Below are positions 25,339 to 33,509 of a DNA stretch of 33,840 nucleotides, piece by piece (within the stretch, counting starts at the first letter, position 1; the number at the start of each line of letters is the position of its first letter). The stretch is from the NCBI GenBank assembly GCA_030837825.1, contig JAUQYB010000021.1:1-33840 (forward strand). Reading direction: 5' to 3'. The position numbers were made by a program, and so were the translations under genes. This DNA is from Albidovulum sp. GTDB lineage: Bacteria > Pseudomonadota > Alphaproteobacteria > Rhodobacterales > Rhodobacteraceae. The notes under the pieces are model-generated. The model was given only the letters and a program-made list of their open reading frames with translations. It was not told the DNA's origin and ran no database searches.

Positions 25339-27180
25339 ATGACAACAGATGTTGCGAGTGGCCCGGGTGATCCCGCCGAACCGCCCGCCAACCTCGCCAA
25401 GTTGAATGCCAATATCGCCAGAATCGAGGAACTGACGCAGCGTCTTGTCCACGCGCTGTCGCAAAGGCGCCTGCCCGACCCGGGGGTGGAGGCGCCGGGG
25501 CCCGATCTCTTCGCCGACGCGGCGGCGGCCTGGTGGACGGAAATGCTGGAAAATCCCGGCAAGCTGATCGAGGCCCAGGTCGGCTACTGGGGCAAGGCGC
25601 TGCGCCACTATGTGGCGGCGCAGCAGGCGCTCTCGCAGGGACGGACCGAGCCGCCTGCCGGCGGCGACCCCGCCGCCCGCCCCGCCAGACCTGCCGCCGA
25701 CCGCCGCTTCGCCAACCCGCTGTGGGACAGCCATCCCTGGTTCAACTTCCTCAAGCAGCAGTATCTCCTCAACGTCGAGGCGGTCGAGTCCGCGGTGGCA
25801 GAGCTGCGCGACATCCCGCCGCTGGAGCGCCGGCGGATCGAGTTCTTCACCCGGCAGATCGTCGACATGATGGCGCCGACCAATTTCCTCGCCACCAACC
25901 CGGACGCGCTGGAACGCGCGCTCGAGACCGAGGGCGAAAGCCTCGTGCGGGGGCTCGAGAACCTGGTGCGCGACATCGAGGCGAACCGCGGCGAGCTTCT
26001 GGTGACGCTGGCGGACCGCGACGCCTTCAAGGTGGGAGAGAACATCGGCGCGACCGAGGGCGCGGTGGTGTTCCGCAACCGGATGTTCGAGCTGATCCAG
26101 TATGCGCCGAGGACCGCCAAGGTGCGGGCCCGGCCGCTGGTGATCTTTCCGCCCTGGATCAACAAGTTCTACATCCTCGACCTGAAGCCGGCGAACAGCC
26201 TGATCAGGTGGGTTGTCGACCAGGGCTACACGCTTTTCGTGGTGAGCTGGAAGAACCCCGATGCCGGCTATGCCGAGGTGGGCATGGACCAGTATGTCGA
26301 GGAGGGCTACCTGACCGCGATCCGCGAGGTGAAGGCGATCACCGGAGAGGCGCGGATCAATGCCGTGGGCTACTGCATCGCCGGCACGACGCTGGCGCTG
26401 ACGCTCGCGCTGATGAAGAAGCGCGGCGACCGGTCGGTGGCTTCGGCCACGTTCTTCACCACGCTGACCGATTTCGCCGACCCCGGCGAGGTGGGGGTGT
26501 TCCTGACCGACGATTTCGTCGACGGGATCGAGCGGGTGGTGGCCGCGCAGGGCTATCTCGACAGGGTCTTCATGGGGCGCACCTTCTCGTTCCTGCGCTC
26601 GAACGACCTGATCTACGGGCCCGCGATCCGCAGCTACATGATGGGCGAGGCGCCGCCGGCCTTCGACCTGCTCTACTGGAACGGCGACGGGACGAACCTT
26701 CCGGCGCGGATGGCGATGGAATACCTGCGCGGGCTCTGCCAGGCGAACGGCTTCGCGCGGGGCACGTTCCGCATCTGCGGCGAAACGGTCTCGCTTGCCG
26801 ATGTCACGGTGCCGCTCTGCGCCATCGCCTGCGAGACCGACCATATCGCACCCTGGAAGGCTTCCTATGCCGGAATCCGGCAGTTCGGATCGCGCGACAA
26901 GACCTTCATCCTGGCCGAATCCGGCCATATCGCCGGGGTCGTGAATCCGCCGGTGAAGGAGAAATACGGCTACTACACAAGCGCCGCGCCGATCGGCGCG
27001 GAGAGCGCCGCCTGGAAGGCCGGGGCGGCGCATCACCGCGGAAGCTGGTGGCCGGAGTGGATCGGCTGGCTGGCGAAACGCTCGGGCAGGATGGTCGCGG
27101 CGCGGGTGCCCGGGGACGCGGCCCATCCGGTGCTCGCCCCGGCGCCGGGCAGCTACGTCGTCGAGGCGCCGGCGGCCTGA
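25339..27180 (+). CDS. phaC: Class I poly(3-hydroxyalkanoate) synthase
   Basis: 613 residues, the usual size for class I PhaC. The lipase-like box is GYCIAG with the catalytic Cys346, and the other triad members are visible as Asp501 (CETDHIAPW) and His530 (SGHIAGVVNPP). Conserved blocks also include NPLWDSHPWFNFLKQQYLL, PLVIFPPWINKFYILDL and FVVSWKNPD. The enzyme polymerises (R)-3-hydroxyacyl-CoA, mostly hydroxybutyryl-CoA, at the granule surface. The N-terminus of about 110 residues is variable and Pro/Ala-rich, as in the family. AGGAG (25322-25326) precedes the ATG by 12 bp. It is followed by phaP and phaR in the same direction, while phaZ diverges. phaA/phaB are not in the window. Confidence 0.96.
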   Translation: MTTDVASGPGDPAEPPANLAKLNANIARIEELTQRLVHALSQRRLPDPGVEAPGPDLFADAAAAWWTEMLENPGKLIEAQVGYWGKALRHYVAAQQALSQGRTEPPAGGDPAARPARPAADRRFANPLWDSHPWFNFLKQQYLLNVEAVESAVAELRDIPPLERRRIEFFTRQIVDMMAPTNFLATNPDALERALETEGESLVRGLENLVRDIEANRGELLVTLADRDAFKVGENIGATEGAVVFRNRMFELIQYAPRTAKVRARPLVIFPPWINKFYILDLKPANSLIRWVVDQGYTLFVVSWKNPDAGYAEVGMDQYVEEGYLTAIREVKAITGEARINAVGYCIAGTTLALTLALMKKRGDRSVASATFFTTLTDFADPGEVGVFLTDDFVDGIERVVAAQGYLDRVFMGRTFSFLRSNDLIYGPAIRSYMMGEAPPAFDLLYWNGDGTNLPARMAMEYLRGLCQANGFARGTFRICGETVSLADVTVPLCAIACETDHIAPWKASYAGIRQFGSRDKTFILAESGHIAGVVNPPVKEKYGYYTSAAPIGAESAAWKAGAAHHRGSWWPEWIGWLAKRSGRMVAARVPGDAAHPVLAPAPGSYVVEAPAA

Positions 27181-27225
27181 TCGTCCCATCTGGCCGCGAC
27201 GGATTTAATTCATCGGAAAAAATTT

Positions 27226-27236
27226 CTGCGCCGCAG
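27226..27236. promoter_or_regulatory. PhaR-type operator, distal site
   Basis: CTGC-GCC-GCAG is an exact match to the CTGC-N3-GCAG consensus reported for PhaR of Rhodobacter and related species. It lies upstream of the proposed phaP -35 box. Its centre is 28 bp from the proximal site, which has the same spacer GCC. Confidence 0.75.
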
Positions 27237-27245
27237 CGAAAACCC

Positions 27246-27274
27246 TTGAAATGCTGCGCCGCAGCATGTATCTC
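27246..27274 (+). promoter_or_regulatory. Promoter of the phasin gene
   Basis: TTGAAA (27246-27251, 5 of 6 to the -35 consensus), a 17-bp spacer, then TATCTC (27269-27274, 3 of 6). The proximal PhaR operator fills the spacer exactly. The -10 is poor, so the exact box is less certain than the region. Confidence 0.5.
27251..27267. promoter_or_regulatory. PhaR-type operator, proximal site
   Basis: The 17-base perfect palindrome ATGCTGC-GCC-GCAGCAT contains CTGC-N3-GCAG at 27254-27264. It lies between the -35 and -10 of the phasin promoter, the expected place for a repressor. Family knowledge: PhaR leaves the DNA when it binds PHB or its oligomers, so phasin is made when polymer appears. Confidence 0.8.
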
Positions 27275-27327
27275 CTGGCCATCAGACATGCGCATCCCCC
27301 GCGCAATCCAGGATCAGGAGATTCACC

Positions 27328-27777
27328 ATGCAGAAGGCTCAGGACTTCACCAAGGTCATGCAGGACATGGCCGGCAAGTTCCCGTTCGACCAGAAGGCGT
27401 TCCAGGACCAGTTCCGCAGCACCGCCGTGCTGGGTGAGCGGGTTGCCAAGGTCGCCCTCGAAGCCGCCGAGAAATCCAGCGAGATCTCGGCCAAGTGGAC
27501 CCGCGACACGCTCTCCCGCGTTGGCACGCTGACCCGCGTCAAGGAAGAAGCGGCCGACTATTCGAAGGCCGTGTCGGACTTCGCCGCCGCTGCCGCCGAG
27601 ATGGCCGCCGAGAACCTCGCCGCCTTCGCCGAAGTGGCGAAGAAGGCGCAGATGGAGACCGTCGAGCTGATGCTCGCCGCCGGCAAGGATTTCTCGGAAG
27701 ACGCCGCGGCCGCGGTCAAGAAGGCCCAGACGGACGTCACCACCGCGGCGAAGAAAGCCGCCGCCTCGGTGAAGTGA
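27328..27777 (+). CDS. phaP: Phasin (PHB granule-associated protein)
   Basis: 149 residues, almost entirely amphipathic helix, rich in Ala, Lys and Glu, with no signal peptide or membrane segment. The N-terminus MQKAQDFTKVMQDMAGKFPFD is like other Rhodobacteraceae phasins, and the C-terminus is an Ala/Lys-rich tail (DVTTAAKKAAASVK). It coats PHB granules, keeps them small and discrete and shields the cytoplasm from the hydrophobic surface. AGGAGATT precedes the ATG. Two PhaR sites control its own promoter and a strong terminator follows, so it forms a single-gene unit within the pha locus, consistent with high, polymer-dependent expression. Confidence 0.93.
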   Translation: MQKAQDFTKVMQDMAGKFPFDQKAFQDQFRSTAVLGERVAKVALEAAEKSSEISAKWTRDTLSRVGTLTRVKEEAADYSKAVSDFAAAAAEMAAENLAAFAEVAKKAQMETVELMLAAGKDFSEDAAAAVKKAQTDVTTAAKKAAASVK

Positions 27778-27819
27778 TCGAAAGCACCAGCCTTTCCTCC
27801 CTGTAGGCTGGGCCGACCT

Positions 27820-27848
27820 GGCGGGCACCTCGTGCCCGCCTTTCTTTT
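27820..27848 (+). terminator. Intrinsic terminator of phaP
   Basis: A perfect 9-bp stem, GGCGGGCAC/GTGCCCGCC with loop CTC (27820-27840), is followed by TTTCTTTT. A second 7-bp hairpin, CCAGCCT/AGGCTGG (27787-27811), precedes it. Together they insulate phaR from phasin transcription. Confidence 0.88.
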
Positions 27849-27915
27849 GTTGTGTTTTCCGCCGTGCGGCGTAATCTCGCCGCGACGCAGATACGGACGT
27901 CGCGGGGAGAAACAC

Positions 27916-28506
27916 ATGGCAGAGGATGCCAAGCCGCTTCTGATCAAGCGGTATGCGAGCCGCAGGCTCTACAATACCGAAACCAGCGACTATGTGACGC
28001 TCGAGGACATCGCGGCCTTCATCCGCGAGGGGCGCGAGGTGCAGATCGTCGACCTGAAGAGCGGCGACGACCTGACGCGGCAATACCTGCTCCAGATCAT
28101 CGCCGAACACGAAAGTCGGGGCGAGAACGTGCTGCCGGTCGATGTGCTGACCGATCTGGTGCGCAGCTACACCACAAGCGCGCAGAGCGTGGTGCCGCAG
28201 TTCCTTGCCGCCAGTTTCGAGATGCTGCGCGAGGGCCAGTCGAAGCTGATGGAGAACCTCGCCACCTTCCCCAACCCGATGGCCTCGATGCCGGGGTTCG
28301 AGGCGTTGCAGCGCCAGCAGCAGGCGTTCCTGCGCTCGATGATGGGCGGCTTCGCCGGATCCTCGGGACCGGGCCGCGAAGAGCCCGAGGACGAGGACGA
28401 CGCGAAGGCCAGGGGCAAGGGCAAGGCGAAGGCCGCCGATGCCGATGAACTCGCGGCGATCCGCAAGCAACTGTCGGAGCTTCAGGCCAAACTGTCGAAA
28501 CTCTGA
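27916..28506 (+). CDS. phaR: Polyhydroxyalkanoate synthesis repressor PhaR
   Basis: 196 residues. The N-terminal DNA-binding domain is unmistakable: LLIKRYASRRLYNTETSDYVTLEDIAAFIREGREVQIVD (about 9-46), followed by the PHB accumulation regulatory segment LPVDVLTDLVRSYTT. The region VPQFLAASFEMLREGQSKLMENL is helical and may contact polymer. An acidic/basic low-complexity linker (EEPEDEDDAKARGKGKAKA) leads to a C-terminal coiled-coil-like tail. It represses phaP, and often itself, and is released by PHB. GGGGAG precedes the ATG. GCGGCG-N6-CGCCGC (27866-27883) upstream could be an autoregulatory element, but does not match the CTGC-N3-GCAG sites. It ends 13 bp from the convergent aminotransferase gene. 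Confidence 0.95.
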   Translation: MAEDAKPLLIKRYASRRLYNTETSDYVTLEDIAAFIREGREVQIVDLKSGDDLTRQYLLQIIAEHESRGENVLPVDVLTDLVRSYTTSAQSVVPQFLAASFEMLREGQSKLMENLATFPNPMASMPGFEALQRQQQAFLRSMMGGFAGSSGPGREEPEDEDDAKARGKGKAKAADADELAAIRKQLSELQAKLSKL

Positions 28507-28519
28507 GCCGCGACGGGCG

Positions 28520-29734
28520 TCAGCCGCCCTTGACCTCGGCCGCCGCCGCCAGAAGCGCGTCGGCGATGAAGTCGAGGTCGGCGCGCTTGAGCCGCGCCGG
28601 CAGCCTGAGGTCGCAGGCGCGCATCAGCATCGCCCGGGTCTTCGGCAGGTCGGGCAGATCGCCGAGGAACTGCCAGTTCCAGAACGCGCGCGCATTGTCG
28701 CGCGACAGGCCGAAGACCTGCACCGAGACGCCGCGTCGTTCCGCCGCCGCCTGGAAGGCGCGCGCCTCCTCGTCGCCGGCAAAGCCGCGCAGCAGGAATT
28801 GGAGCGAATCCGGCGCGCGGTCTTCCTGCGGCAGGGCCGGCGGCACCTCCATCCACGGCGAGGTGTTGAGCCGCGCCGCGACATGGTCGTGATTCGTCCG
28901 TCCCGCCTTCACCCGGGCGTCGATCAGGGGGATCTGCGGCCGGATCACCGCGGCCGACAGGTTCTGCATCCGCACATTGTAGAGCGGCAGGCGGTTCTGC
29001 CAGAGTTGGAAGCTGTTCTGAAGGCCGGGGTGTTTTTTCCAGTTGTGCTCGTAGGCGCCCGACATGATCACCGCGCGCGCCGCCAGTTCGGGGTCGTCGG
29101 TGACGAACATGCCGCCCTCGCCGGCATTGACCAGCTTGTAGGACTGGAACGAGAAGCAGCCGATCTTGCCGATGGTGCCGATCTTGCGGCCATCCCAGCG
29201 GGTGCCGAGCGAATGCGCCGCGTCCTCGATCACCGGGACGTGGCGGGCGTCGGCCTCGGCCATGATCGCGTCCATGTCCGAGGTATGGCCGCGCATGTGG
29301 CTGATGAGCACGGCCTCGGCGCCGGCATCGAGCTTCGCGCGGAAGTCGTCGAGGTCGATCCTGAGGTCCTCGCCCACCTCCACCAGCACCGGCACGCAGT
29401 TGGCATGGACCACGGCGGACGGGACGGCGGCGAAGGTGAAGGCCGGGATCAGCACCTTGGCGCCGGGCTTGAGGTCGAGCGCGCGGAGCGCGAGGAAGAG
29501 TGCCGCCGAACAGGACGACACGGCCAGCGCATAGCGCACCCCCATGTGCTCGGCGAATTCCGCCTCCAGCCGGGCGACGGGGGCGCCTTCGGGGGCGGTG
29601 TAGCGGAAGAGGTCGCCCGAGGCGAGCAGCCGGTCGATCTCGGCCCGCGCCGCCTCCGGGATCGGCTCGGCATCATAGACGTTCGGTGCGGGCGAAAGGG
29701 CTTCCGGTCGCTTCGCCACGGCGTCGGTGGACAT
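28520..29734 (-). CDS. DegT/DnrJ/EryC1/StrS-family PLP aminotransferase
   Basis: 404 residues with the sugar-aminotransferase-type pattern: SSCSAALFLALRAL, PAFTFAAVPSAVVHANCVPVLVEV, VIEDAAHSLGTRWDG (Asp171 contacts the pyridine nitrogen) and the PLP lysine Lys200 in CFSFQSYKLVNAGEGGMF. Most characterised members aminate keto-sugars on nucleotide carriers, but there are no sugar-nucleotide or polysaccharide genes around it. It lies 124 bp downstream of, and in the same direction as, the glutamine-synthetase-like cluster, so a role in amino-group transfer linked to that cluster is equally possible. GAGGGG precedes the ATG at 29734. The reaction cannot be assigned. Confidence 0.85.
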   Translation of the reverse strand: MSTDAVAKRPEALSPAPNVYDAEPIPEAARAEIDRLLASGDLFRYTAPEGAPVARLEAEFAEHMGVRYALAVSSCSAALFLALRALDLKPGAKVLIPAFTFAAVPSAVVHANCVPVLVEVGEDLRIDLDDFRAKLDAGAEAVLISHMRGHTSDMDAIMAEADARHVPVIEDAAHSLGTRWDGRKIGTIGKIGCFSFQSYKLVNAGEGGMFVTDDPELAARAVIMSGAYEHNWKKHPGLQNSFQLWQNRLPLYNVRMQNLSAAVIRPQIPLIDARVKAGRTNHDHVAARLNTSPWMEVPPALPQEDRAPDSLQFLLRGFAGDEEARAFQAAAERRGVSVQVFGLSRDNARAFWNWQFLGDLPDLPKTRAMLMRACDLRLPARLKRADLDFIADALLAAAAEVKGG

Positions 29735-29857
29735 CCCCGTATCCCCTCTCGTGTCTCAGGGCAGAGGTAATGCACCCGGGCGGCCGATGCCAGCGCTTTC
29801 GGCCGGCGCGCGGGGCGACAGGCATCTGCGGGGGCGGGTTCCCGCCGGCCCGACCGG

Positions 29858-31215
29858 TCAGACGTTGAGCAGCAGGTGTTCGCGTTCCCACGGGCTGATG
29901 ACCTGGAGGAACTCCTTGTATTCGTTGCGCTTGACCGCCTCGTAGATGCCGCAGAACTCGGGCGTGAGCGCTTCCTGCACCGGTGCGCAGTCGGAGAAGA
30001 GGTCGAGCGCATCGCCGAGCGTGGTGGGCAGTTCGTCGGCGTTGATATAGGCGTTGCCGCTGTTTTCCGGCCGCGGCAGCCGCTTTTCCATCAGCCCGAT
30101 GTAGCCGCAGACGAGCGAGGCGGCGATGCCGAGATAGGGGTTGCAGTCCATCCCCGGCAGGCGGTTCTCGCTCCGTCGCGCCTTCGGGTCCGAGATCGGC
30201 ACCCTGAGCCCGGTGGTGCGGTTGTCGCGGCCCCATTCGAGGTTGATGGGCGCGGCGAAGTCGGGCACGTAGCGGCGGTAGGAATTGACATAGGGCGCCA
30301 TCAGCGCCACCACCGCCGGCAGGTAGTTCTGCATCCCGGCGATGTAGTGCAGGAAGGCCTGGGTCTCGCCGCCCTTCGTGTCGGAGAAGATGTTGCGGCC
30401 CGACTTGATGTCCACCACCGACTGGTGGATGTGCATCGCCGATCCCGGCTCGCCCTCGTCGGCTTGGCCATGAAGGTGGCGAAGCTGTCGTGCCTGAGCG
30501 CCGCCTCGCGGATCAGCCGCTTGAAGTAGAAGACCTCGTCGGCCAGCACCACCGGGTCGCCGTGGCTGAGGTTCAGCTCCACCTGGCCCGCGCCGCCTTC
30601 CTGCACGATGCCGTCGATCTCGATCCCCTGCGCCTCGGCGAAGTCATAGATGTCGTCGATGACGCGGCCGTATTCGTCGACGGCGGACATCGAATAGGCC
30701 TGGTTCGCCATCACCCGCCGGCCCGACCGGCCGATCGGCGGGATCACCGGCTGGTTGGGGTCGATGTTGCGGGCGACGATGTAGAATTCCATCTCCGGCG
30801 CGACGATCGGGCGCCAGCCCTGGTCGGCATAGAGCTGGACGACGCGCTTCAGCGCGTTGCGCGGCGCCATCGGCACCGGGTTGCCCTGCTGGTCGTTGAC
30901 GTCGTGGATGACCTGGAGGGTCACGTCGGCGGTCCAGGGCACCGCCTGCGCGGTGGTGAAATCCGGCACCAGGATCATGTCCGGCTCGGTGAATTCGTCA
31001 CCCCCCGGCATGTCGGCATAGTCGCCGGTGATGGTCTGGGCGAAGATCGAGTTCGGCAGGTGGAAGAATTTCTGCTTGGCGAACTTCGAGGCGGGCATGG
31101 CCTTGCCTTTGGCCACGCCGGCAAGGTCGGCGACAAGGCATTCGACCTCGTCAAGGCGGCGGCCGGAGATGTAGTCCTGCGCGGCTTCCGGCAGTTTCTG
31201 GGTCCAGTCGGACAT
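29858..31215 (-). pseudogene. Glutamine synthetase family (gamma-glutamyl-amine ligase-like) gene with a one-base frameshift
   Basis: Two overlapping frames together give a complete glutamine-synthetase-like protein. The first part runs from 31215 (MSDWTQKLPEAAQDYISGRR) through PEMEFYIVARN and EGGAGQVELNLSHGD to FATFMAKP. The second holds SAMHIHQSVVD, PINLEWGRDNRTTGLRVP and SENRLPGMDCNPYLGIAASL, ending at 29858. The switch falls near 30460, in CCGACGAGGGC just after the KP codons. The span is 1358 nt, one base short of 453 codons, so a single lost base explains it. All motifs for ATP, glutamate and metal binding are otherwise intact, which points to a recent mutation or a sequencing error. 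Relatives (PuuA/PauA, type III) join glutamate to amines. It is last in a unit with the amidotransferase gene 13 bp upstream. Confidence 0.85.
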
Positions 31216-31228
31216 GAATCACACTGTG

Positions 31229-31909
31229 TCAGTTGCGGTTTTGCTTGAAGAAGTCCGCGATCCGGTCGGCGATCGCGGGGGAGGAGTTGGCCCGGCCGAG
31301 CTTGTCCGCCGCCGCCGCCATCACCTCGTCGGGAACAAGGCCCTTGCCGCGCGTCCGCATCAGGCCATCCACGAAATCGTCGGAAAACTCGGGATGGGCC
31401 TGCACGGTGAAGGCGCGGTCGCCGTAGACGAGCGCTGCGTTCTCGCAGAACTCGTTGCCGGCGGCCCGTTCGGCCATCGGCGGCAGCTCGGTCACCTGGT
31501 CGCGGTGCCAGGCGTTCATCGTCAGCGTCTCGTCGCCGAAATCGTAGTCGGTGGGGCCGACGGCCCAGCCTTTTTCGAAGCGTTCGACGCGGCCGCCCAG
31601 CGCCTGGGCGATGATCTGGTGGCCGAAGCAGATGCCGACCATCGGCACCCGTTCGTCATAGGCGCGGCGGATGAAGTCCTCCAGCGGCTTGATGAAGGGA
31701 TGGTCCTCATAGGCGCCGTGGCGCGAGCCGGTGATCAGCCAGCCGTCGCAGTCGTGCACGTCCTTCGGGAACTCCATCGCCTCGACATGCCAGGCACGGA
31801 AATCGAGGCCGCGGTCGGCGAGAAGCCGGGCGAACATGTCGGGATAGTCGCCCATCTCGGCGCGGAGCGCGTCGGGCGACTGGCCGGTCTGGAGGATGCC
31901 GATCTGCAT
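31229..31909 (-). CDS. Type 1 (class I) glutamine amidotransferase, GMP-synthase-like domain
   Basis: 226 residues forming a stand-alone class I GATase. The nucleophile is Cys94 in MVGICFGHQIIAQALGG, the partners are His172 and Glu174 in VQAHPEF, and the oxyanion region is WLITGSRHGAYED. The layout resembles the GuaA-type GATase domain rather than the PuuD/peptidase C26 type (whose elbow is usually GICRG). Family knowledge: hydrolyses glutamine, or a gamma-glutamyl compound, to release ammonia or an amine-derived product. Its position between two glutamine-synthetase-like genes suggests that it cleaves gamma-glutamyl intermediates; this is inference. AGGA precedes the ATG at 31909. A large hairpin separates it from the upstream synthetase gene. 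Confidence 0.85.
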   Translation of the reverse strand: MQIGILQTGQSPDALRAEMGDYPDMFARLLADRGLDFRAWHVEAMEFPKDVHDCDGWLITGSRHGAYEDHPFIKPLEDFIRRAYDERVPMVGICFGHQIIAQALGGRVERFEKGWAVGPTDYDFGDETLTMNAWHRDQVTELPPMAERAAGNEFCENAALVYGDRAFTVQAHPEFSDDFVDGLMRTRGKGLVPDEVMAAAADKLGRANSSPAIADRIADFFKQNRN

Positions 31910-31942
31910 GGGGTCCTGTTGCGGCAGTTTCAGTGAAGGTAA

Positions 31943-31978
31943 TGCCCGCCCCCTTCGCGGCGCAAGGGGGCGCGGGCA
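31943..31978 (-). terminator. Large hairpin between the two cluster genes (attenuator or partial terminator)
   Basis: TGCCCGCCCCCTT (31943-31955) pairs with AAGGGGGCGCGGGCA (31964-31978) over 13 bp with a two-base bulge, loop CGCGGCGC. Read leftward it starts 3 bp after the glutamine-synthetase-like stop codon and is followed by TTACCTTC, a poor T tract. It could reduce expression of the downstream genes or protect the upstream message. Confidence 0.5.
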
Positions 31979-31980
31979 GG

Positions 31981-33318
31981 TCACACCGTGTCGAGATAGA
32001 TTTCGGTCTGCTCCTCGGGCGAAAGCTCGTCCATGTAGCGCAGTTCCTGCCGCTTGGTCATGACGAGGTTGCGGATCAGCTCGGCCGGGAAGATGCCGCG
32101 CACCGTCTCGCTGGTTTCGAACACCTCGATCGCCTCGGCCCAGGTGTCGGGAAGAAGCGGCAGGTCGAGCGCATAGGCATTGCCGGTGATCGGCGCGGGC
32201 GGCGTCATCTTCCCTTCGATGCCGATGAGCCCGGCCCCGAGGATCGCGGCGAGCATCAGGTAGGGGTTCACGTCGCCCCCCGCGACACGGTGTTCGATCC
32301 GCCGCGCCGCGGGATTGCCCGAGGGGATGCGGACCGCCGTGGTGCGGTTCTCGTAGCCCCAGCAGACCTGGTTCGGGGCGTGGGCCTCGGGGATGAGCCG
32401 CTCGTAGCTGTTGGCGTGGGGGGCGAAGATCAACGTGCAGTCGTGCATGGCATTCAGGCAGCCGGCGACGGCGTGGCGCAGAAGCTCGGTTCCCTCCGGG
32501 CCGCCGTTGTCGAAGATGTTCCTGCCGTTCCTGTCGATGACCGAGAAATGCGTGTGCAGCCCGTTGCCCGAATAGTCCGGGTAGGGCTTGGCCATGAAGC
32601 TTGCCGCAAAGCCGTGGCGGCGGGCGAGACCCTTCAGCAGCATCTTGAAGAGCCAGGCATCGTCGGCGGCCCTGAGCGCGTCGTCGGTGTGCATCAGGTT
32701 GATCTCGAACTGGCCGAGGCCGGATTCGGAGATCGCCGTGTCGGCGGGAATGTCCATCGCCTCGCAGGCGTCGTAGAGATCGGTGAAGAAGGTGTCGAAG
32801 GCGTCAAGGGCGCGGATCGACATGATTTCGGCCGCCTTGCGGCGCTTGCCCGACCGCGGCGAGGGCGGCACCTGGAGTTTCCGGCCGCTGTCGTCGATCA
32901 GGTAGAATTCAAGCTCCATCGCGCAGACCGGGGTAAGCCCGTGCGCCCGGTAGCGGTCGACGATGCGGGCAAGCACATGGCGCGGGTCGCCGTCGTAGGG
33001 CTGGCCGTTCTCGTGGAACATCCAGATCGGCATCAGCGCGGTCGGCGCGTCGAGCCAGGGCATCGGCATGAAGCCGCGTTCGGTGGGCCGGAGCACCCCG
33101 TCGGCGTCGCCCGATTCGAACACCAGCGGGCTGTCCTCGACATCCTCGCCCCAGATGTCGAGGTTCAGCACCGACATCGGGAAGCGGGTGCCGTTTGCCA
33201 CCACCGCGTCGGCAAAGCGCACCGGCACGCGCTTGCCGCGCGGCTGACCGTTGAGGTCGGCGGCGGCCACGCGGATCGTGCGCACCTCGGGGTGTTTTCT
33301 AAGCCAGTTCTTCATCAT
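31981..33318 (-). CDS. Glutamine synthetase family protein (gamma-glutamyl-amine ligase-like)
   Basis: 445 residues with intact GS signatures: ELEFYLIDD (metal/ATP side), SESGLGQFEINLMH, SGNGLHTHFSV (the xGxHxHxS block), PHANSYERLIPEAHAPNQVCWGYENRTTAVRIP and RIEHRVAGGDVNPYLMLAAILGAGL. It lacks the adenylylation-loop Tyr context of GlnA and is shorter at the C-terminus, so it is more likely to ligate glutamate to an amine (PuuA/PauA-like) than to ammonia. It is clearly diverged from the GS-like gene two positions downstream. The start at 33318 has AGGTGC just upstream and a second ATG follows immediately. It heads the leftward cluster, after a 191-bp gap with two TTTGATCAAA-like palindromes. 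Confidence 0.9.
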   Translation of the reverse strand: MMKNWLRKHPEVRTIRVAAADLNGQPRGKRVPVRFADAVVANGTRFPMSVLNLDIWGEDVEDSPLVFESGDADGVLRPTERGFMPMPWLDAPTALMPIWMFHENGQPYDGDPRHVLARIVDRYRAHGLTPVCAMELEFYLIDDSGRKLQVPPSPRSGKRRKAAEIMSIRALDAFDTFFTDLYDACEAMDIPADTAISESGLGQFEINLMHTDDALRAADDAWLFKMLLKGLARRHGFAASFMAKPYPDYSGNGLHTHFSVIDRNGRNIFDNGGPEGTELLRHAVAGCLNAMHDCTLIFAPHANSYERLIPEAHAPNQVCWGYENRTTAVRIPSGNPAARRIEHRVAGGDVNPYLMLAAILGAGLIGIEGKMTPPAPITGNAYALDLPLLPDTWAEAIEVFETSETVRGIFPAELIRNLVMTKRQELRYMDELSPEEQTEIYLDTV

Positions 33319-33415
33319 GCACCTGAATGGCCGGAGCGAGAGTCCGAAACCGCCCGGAGCCGATGAAGCGCATCCGCCAGGCAGCATCGGCCCATGCCCT
33401 TGGGCCTTAGCTGTT

Positions 33416-33425
33416 TATGATCAAA
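33416..33425. promoter_or_regulatory. TGATCA-type palindrome, site near the glutamine-synthetase-like gene
   Basis: TATGATCAAA matches the second site (TTTGATCAAA) in 9 of 10 positions and lies about 100 bp upstream of the start codon. The flanks (TTTATGATCAAAAT) are AT-rich. Binding protein unknown. Confidence 0.5.
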
Positions 33426-33489
33426 ATTTCCCCGTGTGGCGCACCCCGCGGCCAACTGACCGAAAACGGGCGCGTCTTCCCTCCGAAGA

Positions 33490-33501
33490 ATTTGATCAAA
33501 T
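33490..33501. promoter_or_regulatory. Perfect 12-bp palindrome ATTTGATCAAAT
   Basis: It lies 8 bp beyond the stop codon of the ABC permease gene and 75 bp from the related site at 33416-33425, in an AT-rich stretch unlike its surroundings. It resembles a repressor operator, possibly of the GntR, LacI or MarR kind; I cannot name the regulator. It is not an FNR box, which would need TTGAT-N4-ATCAA. Confidence 0.6.
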
Positions 33502-33509
33502 GTAGCCTA

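Noticed and set aside
25327..27189. 620-codon open frame on the minus strand across phaC
   Set aside because: Antisense to phaC, whose catalytic triad and family blocks are intact; the reverse product shows no recognisable domain.
30440..30480. Programmed ribosomal frameshift in the glutamine-synthetase-like gene
   Set aside because: No slippery sequence, stem-loop or Shine-Dalgarno-like stimulator around the shift point, and the family does not use frameshifting.
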